A stretch of 64,000 nucleotides of DNA from Catalinimonas alkaloidigena. Lineage in GTDB: Bacteria > Bacteroidota > Bacteroidia > Cytophagales > Cyclobacteriaceae. Shown in pieces: positions 46,779 through 56,558 of the stretch (its first letter is position 1; each line of letters begins with the position of its first letter). The notes beneath the pieces are model-generated. The model worked only from the letters and a program-made list of their open reading frames with translations, did not search any database and was not told where the DNA came from. Position numbers and translations under genes: made by a program. The stretch covers positions 3,353,001 to 3,417,000 of the forward strand of contig NZ_JAQFIL010000001.1 in assembly GCF_029504655.1 (NCBI RefSeq), given 5' to 3'.

Positions 46779-48260
46779 ATGCTTATGAGCCCTAACCCTA
46801 TGCTGATGCAAAAAGATCATCAAATCATCTGGAACAACTGTTTACAGATCATTAGGGATAATGTTGGCGAGCAAAGTTTTAAGACGTGGTTTGCACCCAT
46901 TAAGCCGTTACGCTTAGTCAATAAAACACTTACTTTACAAGTACCCAGTCAGTTCTTTTATGAATGGTTGGAAGAACATTATGTTTATTTGTTGAGAAAA
47001 GCCATTGACTCTGAAATTGGTTTAGATGGACAGCTTGAATATTCTGTGATTGTTGATCAGAACAGTCAAAAGAATAGGTCTTTATCAGTCAACACACCTA
47101 ATACAAATACAAGCGAATCTCCAAACTCAAGAAATTTTGTAAAGAACAGGGCAGGTAGAAAACTTGCTACTCAACAAGATCGTGAATACGACGGTCCTTT
47201 TTCATTTCAGAACATTGAAAGCCTAAAGAGAGAATCTCATTTAAATGCAAAATATGATTTTGACTCTTATATAGAAGGTGACTGTAACAGACTCGCCAGA
47301 TCGGCTGGATATGCTGTGGCTATGAAGCCCGGCAATACAGCTTTTAATCCATTGATGTTATATGGTGGTGTTGGCCTTGGCAAGACACATTTAGTTCAAG
47401 CCATAGGGAATGAGATCAAGAAAAGCTACGAAAATAAATTTATTCTGTATGTGTCTTCAGAAAAATTTACATCACAGTTTATAGAGGCTCTAAAAAATAA
47501 TAATGTTCAGAAGTTTACCAACTTCTATCTTCAGGTAGAGGTGTTGATCATAGATGATATTCAATTCTTATCCGGAAAAGAAAAAACACAGGAAATATTC
47601 TTCCATATATTCAATCATTTACACCAGTCAGGCAAACAGATCATAATGACCAGTGACTGCCCTCCCAGAGATCTTCATGGGCTCACTGAAAGACTCATTT
47701 CCAGATTTAAGTGGGGGTTAACTGCTGATTTACAAACTCCGGATTTTGAGACAAGGATAGCAATCATACAACGTAAGATGCAGAATGATGGCATGTTTAT
47801 TCCTGACAATGTTGTGGAGTATGTAGCTTATAATGTAGATACCAATGTTAGGGAGCTAGAAGGCATCCTGGTTTCGCTGATTGCGCATGCATCACTTAAT
47901 GAAAGAAATATTGATCTGGAGCTAACCAAACAGATCTTAAAAAATATTATACAAAATTCTGAGCCTGAACTCAATGTAGACCAGATCCAGAAAACTACTT
48001 CCAAACAATTTAATATCACACTTGAAGATCTTAAATCTAAAACCAGGAAGAAAGAAGTGGTAGTGGCTCGTCAAGTAGCAATGTATTTATCTAAAGAATA
48101 TACAAAGCATTCACTAAAAGTAATCGGTTATCATTTTGGTGGAAGAGATCATGCTACTGTAATTCATGCAGTGAAATGCGTACAGGAGATGATTGATAAA
48201 AATTCCATGATAGCAGAAGAAATCAGAAGCATAAAGACCAAGTTGAAAATTAAGAAGTGA
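46779..48260 (+). CDS. dnaA: Chromosomal replication initiator protein DnaA
   Basis: The frame can begin with a TTG at 46773, but the ATG at 46779 (493 residues) is more credible; ATGs at 46785, 46800 and 46806 are also in frame, and the family homology begins at QKDHQIIWNNCLQII. Domain I (about residues 10-85) is followed by a variable Ser/Asn-rich linker. The AAA+ domain has Walker A GGVGLGKTH, Walker B LIIDDIQFL, and the sensor LTERLISRFKWGL. The C-terminal DNA-binding domain contains the signature GGRDHATVIHAV. It opens the replication origin. No dnaN or recF follows; the next gene is a convergent metallophosphoesterase. That fits Bacteroidota, in which dnaA often stands apart. Confidence 0.96.
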   Translation: MLMSPNPMLMQKDHQIIWNNCLQIIRDNVGEQSFKTWFAPIKPLRLVNKTLTLQVPSQFFYEWLEEHYVYLLRKAIDSEIGLDGQLEYSVIVDQNSQKNRSLSVNTPNTNTSESPNSRNFVKNRAGRKLATQQDREYDGPFSFQNIESLKRESHLNAKYDFDSYIEGDCNRLARSAGYAVAMKPGNTAFNPLMLYGGVGLGKTHLVQAIGNEIKKSYENKFILYVSSEKFTSQFIEALKNNNVQKFTNFYLQVEVLIIDDIQFLSGKEKTQEIFFHIFNHLHQSGKQIIMTSDCPPRDLHGLTERLISRFKWGLTADLQTPDFETRIAIIQRKMQNDGMFIPDNVVEYVAYNVDTNVRELEGILVSLIAHASLNERNIDLELTKQILKNIIQNSEPELNVDQIQKTTSKQFNITLEDLKSKTRKKEVVVARQVAMYLSKEYTKHSLKVIGYHFGGRDHATVIHAVKCVQEMIDKNSMIAEEIRSIKTKLKIKK

Positions 48261-48288
48261 TTTTTTCTCAATGCACTTCTTAGTTTTT
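48251..48288 (+). terminator. Intrinsic terminator overlapping the dnaA stop
   Basis: A perfect 9-bp stem, TAAGAAGTG at 48251-48259 and CACTTCTTA at 48274-48282, followed by GTTTTTG. The left arm includes the end of dnaA, including part of its stop codon, so termination is packed directly onto the gene end. Confidence 0.8.
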
Positions 48289-48370
48289 GTTCTCAGTAAT
48301 TCCGGACAATAAGACTAACTCTCAGGGTAATGGCAAACTTCAAGCAGGTTTCGGTCAGCCATATTGTACC

Positions 48371-49624
48371 TTATGCTTTCTTTAATTCCATAATGGTGAT
48401 TTCCGGTAATATTCCTATTCTCCCAGGAAACACTAAATAACCATATCCCCGATTTACGTACAGGTATTGTTCTTTCTCTTGATATAAACCAGCCCATTGT
48501 TTATAGCGGTATTGAACCGGGCTCCATTTGAAATCCCCTATCTCAATGCCAAATTGCATACCATGTGTATGTCCTGCAAACATGATATCAATATCTGTAT
48601 ACGATTGTCGAACCTGCGCATCCCAGTGACTTGGATCATGTGAAAGCAATAGCTTTACAGGAGCATCTTCGGTTCCTTTATATGCCTGATCCAGGTGACC
48701 ATACTGTGTAAATCCACCCGTTCCCCAATTTTCTATTCCCAGTATAGCAATTTTATCACTCCCCTGCTGTATAAAGCGGTTTTCATTCATCAACAGGTCC
48801 CAACCCATTTGTTGATGTACCTGAATTAGGTTTTGTAGATTTTTCCTTTTCGCTTCAGCAGATTGCCAGTTGGTGTAGTCACCATAATCATGGTTTCCTA
48901 AGGTAGAGTATACCCCAAGTGGCGCTTTAACTTTACTGAAAATATTTTGATATTCTTTAACTTCATTAGCCGTATCATTAACTAAATCGCCAGTAAAAAA
49001 AACTAAATCAGGTTTCTCAGCCAATAGCATGTCTATTCCTCCTTCAACCGCCGTTTTATTGAAAAAACTGCCTGAATGAATATCGGAAATTTGTGCGAGT
49101 CTTATTCCATCAAAACTGGAAGGCAGATTTTTAAGGTAAACCGTATTCCTTCTTATTCTATAATTGTGAGCCCCTGAGATGATACCATAACTCATCGTTA
49201 AAGCTGGTACAGCAGTAACTATAAGGGAGGATTTCACTAAAAAGTCAGATCTAGAAATACCATCGTTATGCGTAGTAGCCGCCTCAGCGGTAGAGGGGGT
49301 AAATTGTGTCCAAACCCAGCGTACTGCTCTACCCACATCATCTATCAGCAGAAAAACCACACCAAAGATTTTGGAAAAGTAGTTGACAAAAATAAAAGAG
49401 AAGATGATCGTACGCATTTCTCTGCCCATTTCCGTCTTACCTCCTAAGTTGTAGTATAGCATTCCGCTTATGCTAATCAGGGTAATTGCCCAGTAAAGCA
49501 CATAAATCACTTTTCTCCAGCTGCCTGATAATTCATCAATTACAGAACGAATAGCCTGAAAGACATACCAATCCATCATAAAGAAAAGAACTGCAACAAT
49601 AGATACAAATGTCATTCTATTCAT
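48371..49624 (-). CDS. Membrane-bound metallophosphoesterase (YkuE-like)
   Basis: A 417-residue protein. Residues 1 to about 110 hold three or four hydrophobic helices, then a linker reaches a calcineurin-like phosphoesterase domain. The metal motifs are in order: AQISDIHSGSF (D-x-H), FFTGDLVND (GD), TLGNHDYGDY (GNHD), LLSHDPSHWD (H) and FAGHTHGMQFG (GHxH). This is the YkuE/YaeI-type family, which hydrolyses phosphodiesters such as lipid-linked pyrophosphates; the true substrate here is unknown. The gene converges with dnaA and is separated from the efflux pump gene behind it by a terminator, so it is probably a single transcription unit. Confidence 0.87.
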   Translation of the reverse strand: MNRMTFVSIVAVLFFMMDWYVFQAIRSVIDELSGSWRKVIYVLYWAITLISISGMLYYNLGGKTEMGREMRTIIFSFIFVNYFSKIFGVVFLLIDDVGRAVRWVWTQFTPSTAEAATTHNDGISRSDFLVKSSLIVTAVPALTMSYGIISGAHNYRIRRNTVYLKNLPSSFDGIRLAQISDIHSGSFFNKTAVEGGIDMLLAEKPDLVFFTGDLVNDTANEVKEYQNIFSKVKAPLGVYSTLGNHDYGDYTNWQSAEAKRKNLQNLIQVHQQMGWDLLMNENRFIQQGSDKIAILGIENWGTGGFTQYGHLDQAYKGTEDAPVKLLLSHDPSHWDAQVRQSYTDIDIMFAGHTHGMQFGIEIGDFKWSPVQYRYKQWAGLYQEKEQYLYVNRGYGYLVFPGRIGILPEITIMELKKA

Positions 49625-49640
49625 AAGGCTAATACTTTAT

Positions 49641-49677
49641 TGATAAAAATAAACCCACCTATTTTTATAGATGGGTT
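49641..49677 (-). terminator. Terminator of the RND efflux operon
   Basis: A 12-bp stem with one mismatch, AAACCCACCTAT at 49650-49661 and ATAGATGGGTTT at 49666-49677, around a 4-base loop. Read on the minus strand it is followed by ATTTTTATC (49641-49649), and it lies 22 bases after the stop of the RND pump gene. Confidence 0.8.
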
Positions 49678-49699
49678 TGGACCATTTTTATTGTTTAGG

Positions 49700-52600
49700 C
49701 TATGAAACTTTAGCCACCTTTCGTTTATCAAAAGCTTTCATTTTTAACTTATCAACCAGTAAATACATTACCGGTACAACTACCAGGGTAAGGAAAGTAG
49801 CGAAGACGAGTCCAAATATTACGGTCCATGCCATAGGCCCCCAGAAGTCAGCATTGAATCCACCGTAATAAATTTGTGGGTCAAAATCTGAAAGCAAAGT
49901 GAAGAAATTGATATTTAAGCCAATCGCTAATGGTATGAGTCCTAACACAGTAGTAATAGCTGTGAGTAACACCGGACGTAAACGTACTCTTCCCCCATCT
50001 ATAATACTGCTTACAATTTCGTGATAAGGTAGCACCTCATCTTCCTTGACGCCTAATTCTGCTCTTCTTCTTTCTCTGATCAAATTAGTGTAGTCTATCA
50101 ATACAATTGCATTATTTACTACTACACCTGCCAAAGAAATAATACCTATACCAGTCATGATCACTACGAAGCTCATATCAAATACTACCAATCCCAGAAA
50201 CACCCCGATCGTACTTAAAAGAACGGATGCCATGATGATGAAAGGGGTTGTGACTGAGTTAAACTGAGCTACAATGATCAGGAAGATGGTCATTACCGCA
50301 ATCAAAAGTGCTCGGATCAAAAACTGGCTTGACTCCTCCTGCTCCTGCTGCTCACCGGTAAAACTAACTTCATAACCTGCCGGAATATCCATTTCATTGA
50401 TCAACTCCTGAATCTGCTGATTTATTTCTGTGGCATTGTATCCATCCAGTACATTGGAAAAAATAGTAATGACACGATCAGTATCTTTTCTTTTAACAGA
50501 ACCATAAGTAGATGAGTATTCAACGTCCGCAACTGCAGAAATGGGGATCTGCTTAAGATTACCAAATTTGTCACGAAAAGTAACTTTCTGATTTATCAAA
50601 GCATCCACATCATAGCGGTAATCATCACTGAGTCGTAAGTTGATTGGATAATCATCTTCTCCATCTTTGTATTTAGACACTTCATTACCAAAGAGGGCCG
50701 TCCTTAATTCGGTAGCAATGGTAGATGTTGACAGGCCAAATCTTCGGGCTTTTTCCCGGTCTATGTCTACTAACAACTCAGGTTTACCAGTCTCAAGGTC
50801 AGTTTTTAGTTCTTCTATCCCTCCAATGTTCGCATTTTCAATGTTGGCCCTTATCTGATCTACCAGCGTTATAAGCTTATCATATTGCTCACCTTTCACC
50901 TCAATGTTAATTGGTTTTCCTACCGGAGGGCCAACCGGATTTTTATCTACAGAAACCTGAGCACCTGGATACTCTCCTATGGCATCTCTCATTTGTTCCA
51001 TCAATTTCGTTGTGGAAACTCCTTTACGGAGTTCATAATCTACAAACGAAACAGTGACTTTGGATTTATGGGGTGTGTTGCCCGGACTAGGTCCTTGTGA
51101 TGGATCGCTGGCACCTTCTCCCACCTGAGAAATTACCGATTCAACCACATAATTATACTCATCCAAAACCGCAAAAACTTTATCTTCTACGCTTTCTGTC
51201 AGCTCATTGGTTATGTCTATATCTGTTCCAATGGGTCTTTCAATAAAAATATTTACGTAGTCCGGATCACTACTCGGGAAGAACTCAACCTTTGGCTGTT
51301 TCCAACCTACTAACATGATAGAGAACACCAAAAGGCCGACAGTACCAAAAAAGATAAAAAAAGGATGCAGGCCACGTAAAGCAAAATTCACTGTTCTGGA
51401 ATAGTACTTCTCAAGACGAGTCAGAAACACATTCTGGAACCAATCAATGGCGGGAGAAAGTAAGTAAAGGTTAAACGGTATTAGTAATGCACCGAGCATT
51501 AAAAGATTTGCTATAGTAAAATTACTAACGATATAAAACACGATAGCAATAGTGGCTAATGATGCTGCTACAATCCACAACCTTCTTCTTTTCTTTCTGT
51601 CAGGATTTGTTTTTAGCTTCATGAACATAGATGTAAGCACCGGATTGATAACCAGCGCCACAAAAAGTGATGAAGATAAAACTACAATCAATGTAATGGG
51701 AAGAAAGCGCATGAACTCACCAATCAATCCACTCCAGAAAGCAAGCGGTAAAAATGCCGCCAGCGTAGTTGCCGTAGAAGTAATAATTGGTAAAGCTACC
51801 TCTCCCACTCCTTCTTTAGCAGCCCGAATCGAAGAATATCCTTCTTCCATCAACCTGTAAATGTTTTCAACCACTACAATTCCATTATCAACCAGCATAC
51901 CTAAGGCAAGTATCAGTGCAAAAAGTACCATCAGGTTAATGGAAATGCCGAAGAAATTGAGGAGCATAAAAGACATCAACATTGAAAGTGGTATAGCTAT
52001 ACCTACAAAAAGTGCGTTTCTTAGATTCATAAAAAACGCCAGCACTAATACGACTAAGATTACCCCCGAGATGATGCTGTTTTCTAGATTATTTAATTGT
52101 ATACGGGTGTATTTTGACTGATCATTTGTAATGACAATATCAAGGGCCTCAGGAAATCGTACTTCTTCCGCCTTCGCTATGATTTCCTTTATTTTATCGG
52201 AAGCGTCAATCACATTGGCACCGTTTCTTTTCACCACATCCAATGTCACTACCGGATCACCATTACTCCTAGCGTAACTACTTCTTTCTTCGTAAGTATC
52301 TTCTACGTTTGCTACATTTTTGAGGTATACAACCTCATTATCTTCGTTTTTAATTACAACATCACCTATTTGAGATACATTGTCAAACTCGCCTATCACA
52401 CGCAGAGACCTGCGAAACTCACCTGCCTTAAGGTTTCCTCCAGAAATAGTTACGTTTTCAGCGGCGATTGCATTCTGAATATCTGAAAATGATACTTCTA
52501 GAGATTCCATTTTATATGGGTCTGCCTCTATGCGAATCTCTCTTTCTAATGCACCGCTGATATTTGCTTCCTGTATTTCTCTGAGCCCCTCTATTTCATC

Positions 52601-53116
52601 CTGAAGATATTCTGCGTATTGCTTCAGCTCATCCAGACTATATTCACCAGAAATATTAATGAACATGATTGGTAAGTCTGATAGATTGACCTCAAATACA
52701 TTTGGGTCTTGATCCAGATCATTAGGAAGCTCGCTTTTTGCCTGATCAACTGCGTCTTTTACATCTTGTAAAGCCCGGGATATATCAATATCCGGTGAAA
52801 ACTCCACAATTACAGTTGAGTAATCTTGTATAGAAGTAGAGGATACATTGTCCAGGCCATTGATGCCCTTAATTTCTTTCTCTATAGGGCGTGTTATGAG
52901 GTTTTCAATGTCTACTGGTGAGTTGCCTGGATAAGGAGTACCGACATATATTGTTGGAATTACAACTTCAGGGAAGTTTTCCTTCGGCATACTGATGTAG
53001 GATATGACACCCATCACTATAATAATGAAGGATAATATAATAACACTTGTCCGGTTGTTGATGGATAATGAGCTTAAACCGAACTCCCGTATAAGTTGAT
53101 TTTTATTTTGATCCAT
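49700..53116 (-). CDS. RND-family efflux transporter, inner-membrane permease
   Basis: A 1138-residue pump of the HAE/AcrB-type RND superfamily with 12 predicted helices and two large periplasmic loops. The first helix and loop start reads VISYISMPKENFPEVVIPT; the helix-4 proton-relay motif is ALGMLVDNGIVVVENI; the second half repeats the pattern with SLAGVVVNNAIVLIDY. It exports drugs, detergents or metabolites using the proton gradient, working with the adaptor and TolC-type channel encoded just upstream on the same strand. The protein is about 100 residues longer than E. coli AcrB, due largely to an extra hydrophobic stretch at about residues 515-575 (LWIVAASLATIAIVFYIV), a feature seen in some Bacteroidota RND pumps. 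Confidence 0.93.
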   Translation of the reverse strand: MDQNKNQLIREFGLSSLSINNRTSVIILSFIIIVMGVISYISMPKENFPEVVIPTIYVGTPYPGNSPVDIENLITRPIEKEIKGINGLDNVSSTSIQDYSTVIVEFSPDIDISRALQDVKDAVDQAKSELPNDLDQDPNVFEVNLSDLPIMFINISGEYSLDELKQYAEYLQDEIEGLREIQEANISGALEREIRIEADPYKMESLEVSFSDIQNAIAAENVTISGGNLKAGEFRRSLRVIGEFDNVSQIGDVVIKNEDNEVVYLKNVANVEDTYEERSSYARSNGDPVVTLDVVKRNGANVIDASDKIKEIIAKAEEVRFPEALDIVITNDQSKYTRIQLNNLENSIISGVILVVLVLAFFMNLRNALFVGIAIPLSMLMSFMLLNFFGISINLMVLFALILALGMLVDNGIVVVENIYRLMEEGYSSIRAAKEGVGEVALPIITSTATTLAAFLPLAFWSGLIGEFMRFLPITLIVVLSSSLFVALVINPVLTSMFMKLKTNPDRKKRRRLWIVAASLATIAIVFYIVSNFTIANLLMLGALLIPFNLYLLSPAIDWFQNVFLTRLEKYYSRTVNFALRGLHPFFIFFGTVGLLVFSIMLVGWKQPKVEFFPSSDPDYVNIFIERPIGTDIDITNELTESVEDKVFAVLDEYNYVVESVISQVGEGASDPSQGPSPGNTPHKSKVTVSFVDYELRKGVSTTKLMEQMRDAIGEYPGAQVSVDKNPVGPPVGKPINIEVKGEQYDKLITLVDQIRANIENANIGGIEELKTDLETGKPELLVDIDREKARRFGLSTSTIATELRTALFGNEVSKYKDGEDDYPINLRLSDDYRYDVDALINQKVTFRDKFGNLKQIPISAVADVEYSSTYGSVKRKDTDRVITIFSNVLDGYNATEINQQIQELINEMDIPAGYEVSFTGEQQEQEESSQFLIRALLIAVMTIFLIIVAQFNSVTTPFIIMASVLLSTIGVFLGLVVFDMSFVVIMTGIGIISLAGVVVNNAIVLIDYTNLIRERRRAELGVKEDEVLPYHEIVSSIIDGGRVRLRPVLLTAITTVLGLIPLAIGLNINFFTLLSDFDPQIYYGGFNADFWGPMAWTVIFGLVFATFLTLVVVPVMYLLVDKLKMKAFDKRKVAKVS

Positions 53117-53133
53117 GAATACTATTATTTGAA

Positions 53134-54333
53134 TTATTCAGTACTTGGAGAGCTTGCATTCAAAGACTGGATACTACTGCCACCATCAGTTCTTACCATT
53201 ACTCCTTCGGCGACATTTCTGAAACCCTGGTCAATCAGCCGTTCATCCCCAGAGAGCCCTGATTCCACCATGGTCTGGTTCTGATAAGTTTTCCCGATAG
53301 TGATATGTTTTTTCTGAGCTACTAGTCCCTCTCCATTTTCTACTGATGAGGCCACATAGACAAAGTCACCCTGATTATCATTTTGAATCAGGTTGGTAGG
53401 AATTATATTAGCATTTTGTTGTTCAAAATCTTTAAGTCTTAGTTCAGCAAGCATGTTAGGCCTGAGTGAAGATTCATCACCAGGGATTTTCACTTCAATA
53501 GAATAAGTGCGGTTATTCTGATTGATTACCTGACCAACTGAGCTAATAGTAGTATACGTAGTTTTGTCTAAGGTAGGGAAATGGACCTCAACAGAATCCC
53601 CTTTCTCAAACTGTCCAAGATATGCTTCAGAAATATTGGCTTTGATAAACATATTGCTAAGGCTTACCAGGCGTAACATAGGAACACCTGGCTGTGCCAT
53701 TTCTCCTTCTTTCACGAATACTTCATCAACCGTACCTGAAAATGGAGCGAGTATAATATAGTTACTAAGCTGTGCATTCAAACTTGCCAGCTTACGTTCT
53801 AAGGATTCTTTAGCATTCTTCGCTTCTAAATACTGAAACTCAGTACCAATGTTCTGCTCCCACAGATTTGCTTGTCTGTCAAAGCGAGTTTCAGCCAATT
53901 CCAATGAAGTTTTTATTTCATCTATGTTTGTTCTGATGGTCTCAGCGTCCTGTGTAATCAGCACCTCACCTTTACGAACACTTTTTCCTTCAGTAGCAGG
54001 TACCTTGACTACCATAGCTGGTACCTGAGCGCTAACTGTAACATTGCGGCGAGATGTTACTTCTCCTCTTACTTCTACATAATGCTTAAATGTAGTTTCT
54101 CTGATAGGAATAGTAGTTACCAATGTGGCATTTCTATCAGTTGAAGAGACAAATGTAGGATCATTGGAAGCAATATCTTCTTCCAAAGATTTTACTTTTG
54201 ATTCTAATGCTTGAATCTGACTCTTATAGTCTTGGATCTGTTGTTTCTTAGCTTCCAGGTCTCCTGTTTCATTACTACATCCGTAAACACTCAGAATCAG
54301 TACAGTAATTATTAGGGCTCTTACTTTATTCAT
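53134..54333 (-). CDS. RND efflux periplasmic adaptor lipoprotein (MFP)
   Basis: The frame is open from 54378, which would overlap the TolC-type gene by 23 bases, but the ATG at 54333 gives a 399-residue chain with a clean lipobox, LSVYGC at Cys19. A coiled coil (about residues 25-60) precedes the lipoyl/barrel-sandwich domain (VSAQVPAMVVKVPATEGKSV and LAPFSGTVDEVFVKEGEMAQPG), then the beta-barrel domain. This is the HlyD/AcrA-type membrane fusion protein linking the RND pump to the outer-membrane channel. It lies 17 bases before the pump gene and 22 bases after the channel gene stop. Confidence 0.92.
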   Translation of the reverse strand: MNKVRALIITVLILSVYGCSNETGDLEAKKQQIQDYKSQIQALESKVKSLEEDIASNDPTFVSSTDRNATLVTTIPIRETTFKHYVEVRGEVTSRRNVTVSAQVPAMVVKVPATEGKSVRKGEVLITQDAETIRTNIDEIKTSLELAETRFDRQANLWEQNIGTEFQYLEAKNAKESLERKLASLNAQLSNYIILAPFSGTVDEVFVKEGEMAQPGVPMLRLVSLSNMFIKANISEAYLGQFEKGDSVEVHFPTLDKTTYTTISSVGQVINQNNRTYSIEVKIPGDESSLRPNMLAELRLKDFEQQNANIIPTNLIQNDNQGDFVYVASSVENGEGLVAQKKHITIGKTYQNQTMVESGLSGDERLIDQGFRNVAEGVMVRTDGGSSIQSLNASSPSTE

Positions 54334-54355
54334 TTCAATAATTCTTAAAACTATT

Positions 54356-55765
54356 TTAGTTTGATTCAGGGTCTTCAATTAAAACTCCCAATGCTTTTTG
54401 TAAATCTACTTTAGCGATCAAAGCATCATACATAGCGCTATAGTAATTGGTTTCAGCTTGTTCAAGTGCATATTGGGCATCAGTTACTTCTAAATTAGAA
54501 CCTACACCTTCTTGATATTTTATTTTTGTAACTCTGAATACTTCTTCAGCCAACTCCAGATTTTCACGCTGTACCTCCAAATTTTCAACATTATTTTCCA
54601 GTTCAACCCTAGCCTGAATAATTTCCAGGTCAATGCTGTTCATAAGCAAATTTCTTGAGTTTTGGAGCTGTTGTAGCTGAAGCTTATTTCTCTGTATCCG
54701 GTTATATTTCAAAAAACCATCAAAAATGGGTATGCTTAGATTGATTCCCCATGAGCCCAATTCATTCCAGCGGCTCAAATCAGAAAGACGCCCCAGATTA
54801 TCAGCTCCATTATTGTAACCAAAATTAGCATTGGCAGTAAGCTTAGGTAGGTATTGGGTACGGTTATTTTTTATATCCAACTCTACTAATTCCTTATTTT
54901 GTTGAAGCTGTGAAAACTCAAACCTGTCTTCGTATTGAAACTCGCTTTCATCTTCCACTGACCAGTTTTCTTCTATATCTTTTATTGTTTCAGACAATTC
55001 AATCTCAGTATCTATAGGCATTCCCATTTGAAATTTAAGTGTCAGTAAGCTAACTTCAGTGGAACGAATAGCATTGTTGTATTGCGTTTTGGCATTGTTG
55101 TATTGCACTTTAATACGGTCTACATCAATTTTTTCAGCAAACCCATTTTCAAACATGAGAGTGGTCTCGTTTAACAATGAATCCAGTCGCTGATAGTTAC
55201 TTTCTAGATCAGCCGTTCTTTCTTTAGTCACTAAGGCAGTATAATATGCTTTTGAAACCTGCTCAGCAATATTGCTCTTGGTCAGGAGGTAATCCTTTCT
55301 GGTAAGTTCTGCAAATGCTCTGGCTGCTTTCAAACCTACAAAATAAGAACCATCAAAAATCATCTGACTGGCATTGATTGTGGCATTGGATTGATGCTGA
55401 ATACCAAACCTTAAAGCCACTTCTTCATCGGAAGGTGTTTGTCCTCCATTGCCACCCCCTCCTCCAATGAAGTCTCCCGCTCCGGCTGGAAGATAAACTG
55501 TGGGTACTGCAAAATTATTTGTGTAAACAACAGAAGCATCAATTTGTGGTAGCCCCTGGGCTTTGGTAACACCTACATCAGCTTTGGCAATCTGAATATC
55601 AAGTAATGCATTTTGAATATTTTCACTATTCACAAAAGCATATTCCAGACAATCTTCCAGGCTCATTGCTTCGGTCATAGTAGTGGTATCTGACTCCTGT
55701 GCTGGAAGTTGGAATACAATAACAATGAATAATACTGCTAAAACAGTAGAAAATTTACTTTTCAT
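54356..55765 (-). CDS. TolC-family outer-membrane efflux channel
   Basis: A 469-residue protein with a signal peptide (residues 1 to about 22, ending QLPAQ). The rest is the duplicated OEP layout: amphipathic helices rich in Gln, Asn and Glu (SLEDCLEYAFVNSENIQNALLDIQIAKADV; KYQEGVGSNLEVTDAQYALEQAETNYYSAMYD) between short beta segments. A Gly/Asn-rich loop near residues 105-112 probably lies outside the membrane. Three chains would form the outer-membrane exit duct for the RND pump. Its start overlaps the end of the TetR-type gene by 11 bases, indicating translational coupling. Confidence 0.92.
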   Translation of the reverse strand: MKSKFSTVLAVLFIVIVFQLPAQESDTTTMTEAMSLEDCLEYAFVNSENIQNALLDIQIAKADVGVTKAQGLPQIDASVVYTNNFAVPTVYLPAGAGDFIGGGGGNGGQTPSDEEVALRFGIQHQSNATINASQMIFDGSYFVGLKAARAFAELTRKDYLLTKSNIAEQVSKAYYTALVTKERTADLESNYQRLDSLLNETTLMFENGFAEKIDVDRIKVQYNNAKTQYNNAIRSTEVSLLTLKFQMGMPIDTEIELSETIKDIEENWSVEDESEFQYEDRFEFSQLQQNKELVELDIKNNRTQYLPKLTANANFGYNNGADNLGRLSDLSRWNELGSWGINLSIPIFDGFLKYNRIQRNKLQLQQLQNSRNLLMNSIDLEIIQARVELENNVENLEVQRENLELAEEVFRVTKIKYQEGVGSNLEVTDAQYALEQAETNYYSAMYDALIAKVDLQKALGVLIEDPESN

Positions 55766-56375
55766 TAGAGTTCTTTTTTTCCTGATAAAGATATAAAGTG
55801 TCCAAACCTTTTCTTGTCAAAATCCCATGTACGAAATGATCAAACAATTGATTTTGTACCATCTTAAAATTGAACTTATCCCTCGGAAATAAATCTGCGT
55901 CATAAGCCATTTGCATCTCTTCTAACCGTAGCAGAGATAAAACTTCAACATCTATCTCACTCCTGATAAAACCTTCTTCTATTCCGCGATTAAGGGTATC
56001 TATTAATGAAAACAAAAAAACATTTTCCTTGAATCTGAGGTATATCTCCCAAGCGTTTCTATGGTACCTTTGCAGGTCAAAAAGTACGGAAGGATTCACG
56101 CTTTGACCATGTTCACGAATATATTTGGATAGAAGTATCAACTCATGAATAACATCATTGGCTTCTGTTTTAATCCGGTTGATCTGCTCACCTTCTCTTT
56201 CCATTACCCTTTCAGTAACAAGGCAAACAATTTCATCCTTATCTCTAAAATGTTGGTAGATTGTTTTCTTGGATATCGCTAGCTTTTTAGAAATGTCATC
56301 CATAGTGACACTTCTTACTCCATAAGCTAAAAAAAGGCCTTCTGCTACTTGTGCAATTTGTTCTTTACTCTCCAC
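55755..56375 (-). CDS. TetR/AcrR-family transcriptional regulator
   Basis: A 206-residue protein with an N-terminal TetR helix-turn-helix at about residues 5-50 (AEGLFLAYGVRSVTMDDISKKLAISKKTIYQHFRDKDE), followed by an all-helical ligand domain. It is the first gene of the efflux operon, overlapping the TolC-type gene by 11 bases. A regulator placed at the head of the operon it controls implies negative autoregulation, released by a pump substrate. The operator should lie in the 183-bp gap before the divergent hydrolase gene; no clean palindrome other than a T/A run was seen there. Confidence 0.9.
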   Translation of the reverse strand: MESKEQIAQVAEGLFLAYGVRSVTMDDISKKLAISKKTIYQHFRDKDEIVCLVTERVMEREGEQINRIKTEANDVIHELILLSKYIREHGQSVNPSVLFDLQRYHRNAWEIYLRFKENVFLFSLIDTLNRGIEEGFIRSEIDVEVLSLLRLEEMQMAYDADLFPRDKFNFKMVQNQLFDHFVHGILTRKGLDTLYLYQEKKNSNEK

Positions 56376-56558
56376 TTCTATTCTTAAAATAACTATCGGT
56401 GCGCTGTCACTATGGAAACTGAAGTGTTTTTCTTAGTTTCTATGATCGCTAACGATTCGTGAAAGGAGGAGGTTTTCTTTTCTGCGCCTTTTTTTAAAAA
56501 AATTTCTGTTCTTTAGCAAACTTTCAAAATTTGAGTTATCATATACCTTTTTTTAGCA

